Below, piece by piece: positions 1 to 10,000 of a stretch of DNA of 64,000 nt. Position 1 is the first letter of the stretch, and each line of letters opens with the position of its first letter. A program made the translations under genes and the position numbers. This stretch comes from Argyresthia goedartella (lineage: Eukaryota; Arthropoda; Insecta; Lepidoptera; Argyresthiidae), in NCBI GenBank assembly GCA_949825045.1, contig OX463815.1, positions 32,665,356 to 32,729,355 of the forward strand, in the 5' to 3' direction. The notes under the pieces were generated by a model. That model ran no database searches, was not told the DNA's origin, and saw only the letters and a program-made list of their open reading frames with translations.

Positions 1-1389
1 ATCACGGGTAAAAAAACACATCACTCGGAGGCTGGTATCACGTGAAAACACGGCGAGCGGGGACGACGACGAACATTGCGGCGTGATTGCCACAGATTGG
101 TTATATGTATTACCTACAGAGACAGTAAATTCCAATTCTTGCTTGCGTACTTTCTTTGGTGGCAGTGCTCTCACGATAAGTCTACACTTAGGTATGGCTT
201 GCGAGTCGTTTCCTTTGGTATTCTTTTTAATTTAATTCATTGTCATTTTTTTTTAATAAATGCGAAATGATGATTTTTATAATTTTGTCGATAATCGAAA
301 AAATATTGCGCTTATTTAAACTCACGTCACGTTACGAGGGGTTGGTGTGCCGTAACGGAAGCTTATTTAAGAAAATTTCGAGAGAAGGTCCTAAAATTAA
401 ATGAAAGAAAGAAATTAAAATGAGTCCGAATTTATTTCAAACAAGTTTTCCTATCTGTAAAAAGTTATCCTACCTACCTATGTACATAAAAACCTAGACT
501 GACACCTGAAACAAAAACAAAAGAACGTAGATTCTGCTTTTTTTCAAATTTACGCGCCAAAAGATTCGAACTTTCGAATAAAAAACATAAAAATCAGCCA
601 GTATTGCTATCTGTAGCTTGTCAAATTCGTAGGTAGCACTTCCATGGTCTGCGGGCGACGGGGCGAAAGATGCGGGGGCTGCGAGATCCGCATCTTTGGA
701 ATCGCCTATGTAAGACATCCATAATTTATTTTATATTTCCCATTAAACAGCGGCAGAGATTGGCTAAGGATAAGAGCCTGCGGAGTCAGAAATAAAATGA
801 AAGACAGGCGTCATTAATAACGTGAGGCGTATTTTCTGACCCCCCACCGGTGAGATGTCGTGAGAGTTAGTTTGGCGACGCCCACCCACCCCCATGCTAA
901 GTGTATATATTTTTATCACACCTGCTCTGAAAATACATACTAATTATACCAATTAGAGGGAAGAAACGCCTTTATCCCGCCCTTCAAATCCTTTCATCCC
1001 AAGGTATGAAAGTTTGTGTGAAAATCCTTCCGACCCAAGGGTGGGAAGTATGTATGAAATTCCAATACATACCCGGTTTTTTTTTTTTATTTGTCAGCAG
1101 TCATACTGCAAAGAGACTTTAACTGTCCACTAATTAAATTTCAAGTAAATTGTTACTGGCCACATACAGTTTTTTTTTTACCAGTTACCAACCTCCTTGG
1201 TGCATACAGAAAATTAAAAACGAAATTATTTTTGTATATAAAACGCGCGGAATCACGGAAGAAGTGGCTGCATGACCTTATGATCTTAGCCTACTCCAGA
1301 AACGGGCGAATAAAAAAAGGAAAAGCCCGCGAATTTTCGCAAAAACTTCGAATGATTTAGCATTTATCTTTGTTTTTTTTTTGTAAAAT
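1..1389. other. Non-coding stretch, no gene recognised
   Basis: AT-rich DNA without a convincing coding frame. Short frames near 76-270 and 494-718 have no recognisable motif. Around 985-1065 there are two imperfect tandem copies of a ~37-bp unit (CCTTTCATCCCAAGG... then CCTTCCGACCCAAGG...). Homopolymer T runs occur at 1078-1090 and 1171-1180. The end of this stretch may be the 5' untranslated part of the Crypton that follows. Confidence 0.5.
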
Positions 1390-2602
1390 ATGGATACTTC
1401 GAGCGACAGTGATGATGTTATCCCTAACACACCGCCAGAACTATTAGAGACGGCCCAAGAAGTTGTTGATAATCTGTTGCCGGAAAAATCTAAATGCAGA
1501 TACAACAGTACTTATGAAAATTTCATACGTTGGCAAAAGGAAAAGAAAACGACTTCATTTTCTGAAAATGTATTGCTCTCGTATTTTAGCGAGAAAGCAA
1601 AACAATATAAGCCGAGCACGTTATGGGCTATGCATTCTATGCTAAGAACCACGATTTTAACAAAAAATAACATCAACATAAAGGAGTACCCGAAACTGAC
1701 CGCATTCCTTAAAAGGAAATCTGAAGGATTTCGCAGTAAAAAGTCAAAAGTGCTGACTGCAACAGAAATTGATAATTTCTTACAAAACGCCCCTGATGAC
1801 CAATACTTGGGACTGAAGGTAAGTCCTGGCTTTTACCTGTTTATGATTTCCTTTTGCATTCACGTAGTACATACATACTTACCTAATTCTTGTCTATAAT
1901 TTTACAGGTCGTCTTGATTTTAGGCGTAAATGGTGCCTGTCAGATGACCTCGAAATTCATGGAAATGTTATGCTAGTGAAGATACAAGACACTACAACAA
2001 AAATTCAGAGATCTTTTGTCATTGGTGACAATTTTTATACCATCGTAAGGAAATATAGAGAACTACGACCTGATAATTTGAGTACCAAGCGCTTTCTTTT
2101 GCAGTACAGAAATAACCAATGCGTAAGACAAGTTATGGGCAAAAATAAAATTAGTCAAATCCCGAAAATAATCGCTACGTTTTTAAATTTGCCTAAACCA
2201 GAAGAATACACCGGACACTGCTTCCGCAGGACTTCTGCCACATTACTAGCTGACTCGGGAGCTGATTTAACTACGATCAAGCGGCACGGTGGATGGAAAT
2301 CGAGCACAGTCGCCGAAGGCTATATAGAGAACTCAATAGGAAATAAAAAACGGATCAACGAACAAATAACGGAATCAATAGCTTTCACTAATAATCCAGC
2401 TTCATCATCGCTTCAGCCTCAGCCGAGTACAAGCGCGACACTAATGCCCTTACCAGTGGTTCCTCGTAGCTCATCACCGCAGCCTTCTTCAAGCCTTCAA
2501 CTAACAACTCAAGATGTAAACATGTCTCAAAATATCAAGATACCCGGACAAAATGTAACATCTTATAATAGCTGCACTTTTAATAATTGTACTTTTAACT
2601 AA
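1390..2602 (+). pseudogene. Crypton-type tyrosine recombinase, spliced and broken
   Basis: Exon 1 (1390-1818) encodes an N-terminal DNA-binding core domain (YENFIRWQKEKK, YKPSTLWAMHSMLRT). A GT-AG intron of 89 bp follows (1819-1907, AAG|gtaagt ... tttacag|GTC). Exon 2 resumes as VVLILGVNGAC, then the frame shifts near 1941 and continues as LSDDLEIHGNVMLVKI to a stop at 2602. The catalytic domain keeps the box GHCFRRTSATLL (His-x-x-Arg), HGGW and the nucleophile region EGYIEN. In related recombinases GAC is followed by RREEL, which carries the first catalytic Arg; that piece is deleted here, so the copy should be inactive. The C-terminus is Ser/Pro/Gln-rich and ends in an Asn/Cys-rich tail (SCTFNNCTFN) often seen in this group. 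Cryptons have no terminal inverted repeats and none was found. Family call is secure; the intron is inferred from splice sites and protein continuity. Confidence 0.8.
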
Positions 2603-2949
2603 ATATAAACATTTATATGCATTTATGCCTTTAATTTTCCTCATAGGTGTAATAAAAAGCACTATACATACCTCAGGATAAAGTACAGTTCCATACCTCA
2701 AATGGTTTGTGCCCCTCGCAAGCTCGTGGCGCAAATGCCATAATCTCGGTATGGAACTGTCACTTTCTTCCCTCTGAAGTAATGTACTATTTTTAAATTA
2801 TATTATTAAAGTTTGGCTATTGCTGTTTCAACTAGTTTCGTGTAAAAGTTTCTGATGTCTGAGAGGATGCTGCGTTTTACTTGACGGTCTAAAAGGTTAA
2901 ATATTTACATAAAAAACGCTATTTCTTATAGCACGCATTTAGGAGAAGG
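2603..2949. other. Non-coding, Crypton 3' flank
   Basis: Downstream of the recombinase stop. AT-rich with a possible polyadenylation signal (ATTAAA near 2805). A short inverted motif 'cagttccatacctc' (2688) / 'ggtatggaactgtc' (2747) gives a weak ~12-bp hairpin with a 47-bp loop. No gene seen. Confidence 0.4.
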
Positions 2950-4135
2950 AAGTACTATATGGATTTATTACGTAGATTTCTTGTGTGAATTGTGTTTCGT
3001 TGTATAAAACGTGTATGATAGTTTTTCTTAACGAACATTTAGCACTCTAGGATAAATATCGATGGAAAACTTAGAATGACAAATTTTTTGAAGTAGGGTT
3101 TGCAGCTTTTCGTCTTTTTTATGCCAGCGATGGCCCCCATACATTTTTTCTGATGCCTAAATAAGTATTATGTCCCTATCAGAAGAGTTTCCGAAAAGAT
3201 GATACCGTAACTAAGGATAGAATACACATATCCGAAATATGCAGTAATAGCTGCCTCTGTGGTCCCAATCTGCGTTAATCTCCTTAAGAGAATAAACAAA
3301 CCTGTTTGTCTTACAGCACAGTTTTTCTTTGTGAAGTTTCCATCCGCAGTGTTGATGCAGTCCGAGGAATTTTATTGTTTGTACAATTTCTACATTATTA
3401 TTATCATAGTTTATGTTTAGTTTCGGTGGGTTTGCTTGTGGTTGATGAATTGCATAATTTTAGTTTTTTGTAGGTTAATTTTTAGATTGTTATCCTGAAG
3501 CTATTCGACAAGCGCACTCAATGTATTGTTTATATCTTGTTCAAAGTTTAGTGGCTCTGTACATTTTATTTATTTATTTTTTAAAGGAAAACCAACAGCA
3601 CATTAATATTAGATAAGCACAATAATGTAACACAGAAGGACAATTAAAGGTTTTCACGTATAGATACAGTTTGTGGATATGGAACACTTTCTGGTAGGTC
3701 ATTTATATAGGCTAGGAACAGGAGAGGCCCCAAGATACTTCCCTGTGGTACTCCGTATTCTACAGCCCTAGTGATGGACGCGTGGTTTTGTTCTGTTCCC
3801 GTTTTATCTATCCATACTATTGATAATGCAAAACTGTTTTCTATTTGCTAAGTATGAATTTAATGGATTTTGTGTTGGACCCCTTATACCAAAACTTTCG
3901 AGTTTTTTCAGCAATAGTCTGTGGTCTACGAAATCGAAAGCCTTAATAATGTACATGAAGATCACTGAGACATGTTGTCTATTGTTGATACTGTCATACA
4001 CATGATTTAAGATGTCATATATCGCTCATATTGTGAACTTATTTTTTAAAAGCATGCTGTTCGTCTACAAATATGTTGTGCGCTTCTAGAAAGGAATTTA
4101 CTCTGTTATGATCATAGATCCCGTTCAAAGATTTT
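2950..4135 (-). pseudogene. Jockey/CR1-like LINE reverse transcriptase, decayed
   Basis: Read on the minus strand, a reverse transcriptase domain runs from high to low coordinates with many frame changes. At 4130-4040 the frame gives SKIFER, then NRVNSFLEAHN and VDEQHAFKK. At 4001-3804 it gives IIKAFDFVDHRLLLKKLE and NSYLANRKQF. At 3760-3690 it gives GVPQGSILGPLLF and YINDLPESV. After a short AT-rich insertion and deletion (about 3545-3640), the thumb region returns: INLQKTKIMQFINHKQ near 3460, VQTIKFLGLH near 3370 and HKEKLCCKTNRFVYSLKEI near 3300. The YADD-type catalytic box is missing. The end near 2950 has a TRNL-type tail like other CR1/Jockey elements. This is a dead 5'-truncated copy. 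Assignment to clade is approximate. Confidence 0.75.
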
Positions 4136-4690
4136 AGATCTCATTTTCGTTTCCATTAAGTCCTCGTTGACTCCAGCTTGCCTTGGTTTGATTTTCGCAT
4201 TAAAGTCACCAAGGACTCTATTCCAAGTACGTCGGTGCTTGTCGCAGGACTGGTTAACAAGATCATAAAAGTCTTCTATTTCGTCGTCGCTGTGCGTGGA
4301 TGTTGGTGCATGAGTTTTAATTACGGTAATGAATTTGTTGTCTATGACTCGGAATTTCAGACCTGCTACTCTATCTGAATAGCCGGAAAATTTTATTATG
4401 TTATTCTTCCACTTCTTTGCCAAGAAGAACTATACCAAAAAATACATTGGTGGCACCGAAGTGGTAGAATATACCTTCTTCTCTCTCTACATTAACCTCT
4501 CCTTGTCTTCTGATTTCTGATAGGCCTACAATATCCTATTTGACGTACTATAGCGCGTTTTCCAGTTCTACGAGGTGCTCTTCCGTCATTAGTGTCCAGG
4601 TATTGTAGGTAATTATGTTCAGCATATCGGAGTCCTGTTGGCGTGCGGTGGTCATCTGACGGGTGATCGTTCTCGCCCGAGGATTCTTCG
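4136..4690 (-). pseudogene. RTE-like LINE endonuclease fragment
   Basis: Minus-strand reading from 4622 down starts MLNIITYNTWTLM, then EEHLVELENAL, DIVGLSEIRRQGEV and REEGIFYHFGA, and ends in VLGDFNAKI near 4200. This is the start and middle of an APE-type endonuclease of the RTE kind (catalytic Glu in SEIRRQGE, and GDFNAKI). There are internal stops (one after LENAL). It joins abruptly to a Jockey/CR1-like RT at about 4135, so the two halves come from different elements. The join could be a deletion between adjacent insertions or a nested insertion. Confidence 0.7.
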
Positions 4691-6769
4691 GATCCCTGCC
4701 TCCAGAGCTAGTCCGGCTACCGTCGTCACGAAGTTTCCAACTTATTTGGATTGGTTAAAATAAACACTATTTGTTTCATTATTTTTCTTTAAGACTAGTT
4801 TTTTGCCATATTTTTGTCAAGAAACATGTTTTACTTTAATTTAACCCAATTTCCTCGCAATTTTACAATCATTTTTAGGTTTAGAAAATACGTGACATTT
4901 CCCAAGAACTTCCCTCTCCACCACGTGAGATTTGTTAAGATTCAGTTCGATCCTCTCCCCCTAAACACTTAACATTATTAATGGACGGCCCTAGTTATGT
5001 GATTGATTTATGACTTCTGATTTGACTTACGGATAGACCGACCCCTTATCGAAAAATCGCCTTGTCTTCAAAAACTCATATGTCATGTGTCAGTCTCCGA
5101 TCGTCTAGCGCGGGGGTGTACACCTAATATTAAGATCTTCTTCCTCGTGTGGAAGTTTCCACATGGTCCTATTTCCAAGGAGCAAAACAAATTATAGGTA
5201 GATCCTTCCAGTAATCAGCTACCGTGATGGCTTATCGCTGGCCTGCGTGAGGTCGGTATGTGCACACGAAACAGGACAGGTACCACGCCTTTAGTTTGAA
5301 ATTGCGGTAGTTAGAATTTCTAGTAGATTCCCAACGTTATTCCCGGATTTTCGGAGTTACCAGCTCAGGTTTGGCCCGGTTGGAGTTGCTCTTCAGGTTC
5401 AACATAAAGATGGTAACCCTTGACTAACCTGTGAAGCATCCGAGGGTTTCTCCTGGCTGTCACTGGAGCTGTCCACACTCGTGTTGAACAGCATAGCCTC
5501 GTGCTCATGAATTGTAGCCAGCTCGCCATTTAAAAACCCAACCTGGTGACGATATGAAAATAACTTTTATAATTTAGTCTTCATAGAAATATACATATAT
5601 AGCAGGCTTCATTAAAATATAGTAGCCGTAAAGCTGTGTCAGATTAAAAACTTCTGATAGTCGTCTTGGCCACAAGACCTACGCCTCTCCATCAACTACC
5701 GAGCCAGGGCAATAGAGTATGGCTAAATCTTACTCGGGATGCATTAAAGCCTTCAACCCTTCGTAGGGACAAACATTAAGAGGAAATGCGGGCGCTCTTT
5801 TCCCCGTAGACACTCTCTCGCCAGTTTTCTTTCTGGTTTGTGACCAGCAATGATTTTTTACAGTAAAATAAATATCGTTTACTTGTATGCCCCTATATAT
5901 TCCGTTTTGATGATACATTATCTATATAAGCACTAGAACCAGCAGCAAATGCTCAAAATTGTCTATTTAGACAATTTTGGCTGTCAACAGAGGGCTATTG
6001 TACAAATTTGACAACTATTAGTGAAAAAAGAAAAATATATATGGACACCAATGAGGAAGAAATATGTTTGGTAGATCAGTGTAGGGACACACACAGCACA
6101 GAGTAAGTAGAGTTTCGTTTATCTGAGGGACTCAGTATATATCCGTCTCATTCAGTTTATGGATATTCTTTTAAACTGTTCCAATATTGAAGGAGGAAAT
6201 AGGCGAGAGTCGAACGTCGAATTATGACTTTTTTATACTTGTTTGTCAGTGTCCTCACAGCATTCAGGAATTCATTAGTTTAAATTTAAATTGAATTTAT
6301 GAGTACCTATTGACATATTATTATGAACTTATGAACTAATTTTGTATAATTTAATCCAATTTGAATTAGTGTTTGAATTTAATCCATTTTTGTAATTAGC
6401 ACATAATGTATATTGTTTTATAAATAAATACTTATGACTTACTTATGACTTCCGGGGAAATGGGTCAATCTGTCAAGGTTATCTTTTTGCCTTGAATAAC
6501 TTGTATCTAATCTTTATTATCAAGTGGTTGCTATGGTCACGCAAAATGTGCATCGAATAACTGGCTAAAAGTGGACACAAAACTGTGCCTATTGCATCCC
6601 GTTTGGGAAATAGCGCGGCAAAGATAGCGTCACCCCTTTTCCTATACTCACATACAGTTTTTCTATACTAAATTTTTCGTGAAAGATGACATAGATGGTT
6701 ACAAAGGCTCAGTCGTTAGTGCCCACGTTCGGTTTCGCATGGTCGGGGACTAGCCCATAGCCACAACTG
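4691..6769. other. Non-coding stretch with one perfect palindrome
   Basis: No coding exon recognised. A minus-strand frame at 5730-5918 has no known motif. The strongest structure is a 24-bp inverted repeat at 5955-5978 (AAAATTGTCTA, TT loop, TAGACAATTTT). This stretch is 3' of the FAM13-like gene on the minus strand and may include its 3' UTR or, if the last exon is spliced onward, further exons that I could not identify. Confidence 0.4.
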
Positions 6770-7024
6770 TCACTGTATCATCATCGGTATTATCCTCACC
6801 GCATCAGGCCTCGAGGCCAGCGCCCGCTTCACCGCCCGGTACCGCTCATACAGATGCCTAGCCGCGCCCCTGTCGGCAGAATGGGCTGGGGGCCGCCCCC
6901 TCGCCGCCTCGAGTCGTAACAGGGCGCGTTGGACGCAAGCCTTCTCGGCGGCTAGTTGTGGGGACGTCCAGGTCTGCTGTTGGGAAAGGACGCGGCCGGC
7001 GGACTGGCGGCAGCCTTCGAGCCA
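6770..7024 (-). CDS. FAM13-like gene, exon with HGRP/YDRYR-type module
   Basis: 255 nt to a TGA (ttccag|TGG at the 5' side). It encodes LAAEKACVQRALLRLEAARG, RPPAHSADRGAARHLYERYR, AVKRALASRPDAVRIIPMM and stop. This is the best FAM13 signature in the gene. A GTGAGG at 6799-6794 could act as a donor after Ala (phase 0), which would make this an internal exon of 225 nt and move the true end out of what I can see. GC content is clearly above the flanks. Confidence 0.75.
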   Translation of the reverse strand, partial: WLEGCRQSAGRVLSQQQTWTSPQLAAEKACVQRALLRLEAARGRPPAHSADRGAARHLYERYRAVKRALASRPDAVRIIPMMIQ

Positions 7025-10000
7025 CTGGAATTAAGAATTTTATTTACTGGACGTCTATCTATCTATCCTTCTATACTTATAAGAATTGATCGCTGTGCGT
7101 TAGTCTTACTAAATCTCTAGAATGGCCAGATCGGTTTGTATAATTTCTATTTGGTTTTATTGTCCACAGTCCAGAGGAGGTTTAGATAAAAATAAAATTA
7201 CGAATAACTTGAAGAAAGAGCCAAAAATCGAAAAATATTTTGCATGGAAAGTTCAGCCTTTTTTGCTAGATGGCGTTGCTAGCCATAGGTCACTCATCAC
7301 TCAAACTCCTTCGTCGTTGATTAGCTTATTTACTACATTCAACCTCTTTGTTGGTAGCAGAACTTATGTTTGACAATGCGATGCATAAAGTTTGTAAGCA
7401 AAGTCTGATGCGTATTATGCTCAACAACGGGCCGATAATGTCGATATGGATTCCACAAACCTATGAAGGTGCCTCTATAATAATAAACGAATAGTTTTCT
7501 GACGGGGATCTATGAGAGTACGAAAAACGTGTTGCGAAGCCGCGACCCGGGCAACTAGTGAGTTTATGTAATGAAAAGTCTCCCAAAAACCACTCGACAT
7601 TCAACGAAGAATGAGGCCGCCATTGACAGCTACGATAGAACCAATGGCCCAAGATCGAAATAAATGGTAAACTGGACTGAAAGCTGATGGTTAACAAGAC
7701 TCGAGAATGATGAGTTTAAAGTTGCCACTGGAATTAGAAATTATTGAATGACCTGAACTCGGATTTGAAGTGATTACTGGAATAAGCAGATTTTGCCCAA
7801 AATGCTCAATTTATTATAGCTTAAATGTCATTTCCCTTTCCCTAACGGGAGAATGCGCCAGCATGGCTTTGAGAGTTAGTTAAACTTTTATTTGGCAATT
7901 GTGCATCTGGGCCTGAAGCGTTTAGGGTCGATTCAAATCATACCGGTATTATAATAACTTTAAAGATCCTCACCTCTTCAATATCCAAAACCACATCCAC
8001 CATACTCTTGTCACTCTTCAGCGCAATATCCAGCCTATCATCTCTCTCCTTCTGCTGCTTTGCCGCTTGCACTTTCAGCGCATACTCGACCGGATCTGCT
8101 TTGATGCAGCGCTTCTCAGCTTGAAGACGCCGAAGCGCTTCGTACATGCGCGTGAGTGGCACATCTGTGATTCGCTCGCTCGCAGTAATGACGTAACCGT
8201 TTTTGGCTTCGAATTCAGCTTCATGTTTTGTGATGCTCTTCTTTAGCACGCTGATCTGTAATTTACGAAAATGTGGATAATTGCTTTCACATTTGATGAC
8301 CACTGTATACCGTGGCGTGGCTCCACCTCACATGATCTTACTATTACTAAAAAAGATGTCTTCCAGCAAACCAAGGCATTATAGGAAATAGTATCATAAA
8401 GGGTAGGCAGTCCACAATAAATAGTATAAATAAAATGCCTAGGAATAAATTAAATACCTGTAAAATATAGACAGTAAATACTAAATAATTGTCTACATAT
8501 CCTTTACATTCTCGAGGTCAGCATTCAACATCTCCACGGATTAGACTAAATCGCAGGGGGGAAAATGGCGATAGATTGGAGATCATCTGCGTAGAGATGA
8601 TACTAAGAAGGGACGACGTCGGAGATGAAGTTGATAAAAACTGGAAACAAGAGAGGGGAAAGAATAAATACCACTTTGAGGCACGGTGAGACCACACCAT
8701 TGAGTTTCAGTCTCCTCAGACTTAATGCGCTGCTGACGATCTCTCAGGTAAGAGTTGAACCAGTGAACCGCATGTGAGGACATATTCAAAGAACCCAGCA
8801 CCGCAACAAGAATGTCAAAATCGATGCAGCTAAAGGCATTGCTGAAGTCAAGTAGGACCAACACTGTGACTAACTTCTATTGAAGATGTTTATATTTATA
8901 ATTAAGTTTCGAGACTTCAGTGGAGTTCGGTATAACATATAACGACACCCGTCCCGCATAGATCATATACCACAGGAAACTATACCGTTAAGGTCTATTC
9001 GACATAATTGCTGTTCGACAAATAGTTATGCATGATTGATGATGACAAACGATGGTGAATATTAGTGGAAGAAACATGATATGTGCTGCCATTATGAATA
9101 AGTAACTATGTTTGCTGACGGTCATTAGCTCCCGACTTTTCAATTCGAGTATACCTTATCGAAAGTATTGCGGAGTCGTTCAAAGGTATATTCACTTACT
9201 TACTACATATACTAATGATTCTTAATTACCTTATTATATGATAGTTTATAACCGAATCATAAAGGAGATATCTCAAGGACCATACAAAAAAAACCAAGCC
9301 CGGTGTAAACAAAATTTATCTCAAAATTAAGCGTGTTGTTAGAAAATTATTGCAAAAAAATAATAAGTGCTCAATTGGATAGTTAAAGTGGTGTTTTGGC
9401 CTTCTGAAGCTTGGCAGGCATTTATACAAGGGATACGGAATAAACCTCACCCCTAAACCACTTGGCGACGTTCAAGCCCAGACTGGGCTAAGCTAAGCTA
9501 GAGTAGATGACCCGAAATCGGAACTGTACTGAGAGCCATAGGGCCCTTACTGAGAGGTATCAGTATAAGACGATAAAACTAAGAATCACTTACCTTCTTA
9601 GCAATCTTATACCGCCTCCTGTCAAGTTTCAAAGCTATCTCTTTCAGTCCCCTAGGAACAATCTGGCAGCAGCAAGTTATTAAAGGTTAACATTTACAAT
9701 CTAAGAACCACCCACCTTCTTTGCAATCTTATCCAGCCTCCTTTCAGGGTTCAGCGCTGTCTCCTTCGGCCTCCTGGGCGCGGTCTCCTCAGGCCTGGCG
9801 CGTTGCGCCGCGAACGAACGCGCCGGCTCCTCGATGTCGAGCTGACGATGGAGAGCACCCAGGTCCAGGTCCTCGGTAGTGTAGTGGTGGTCTGAGGGGC
9901 AAATATAGTAATAGTGACAGCCATCGCAATTTATTGATCACTTTCGCAACGGATATCCCGGAGTGTCCAAACCCGGTACTATTGACTATTGGCAGAACGC

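Noticed and set aside
1091..1360. 89-codon plus frame before the Crypton
   Set aside because: No domain, includes homopolymer runs, and lies where a 5' leader would be expected.
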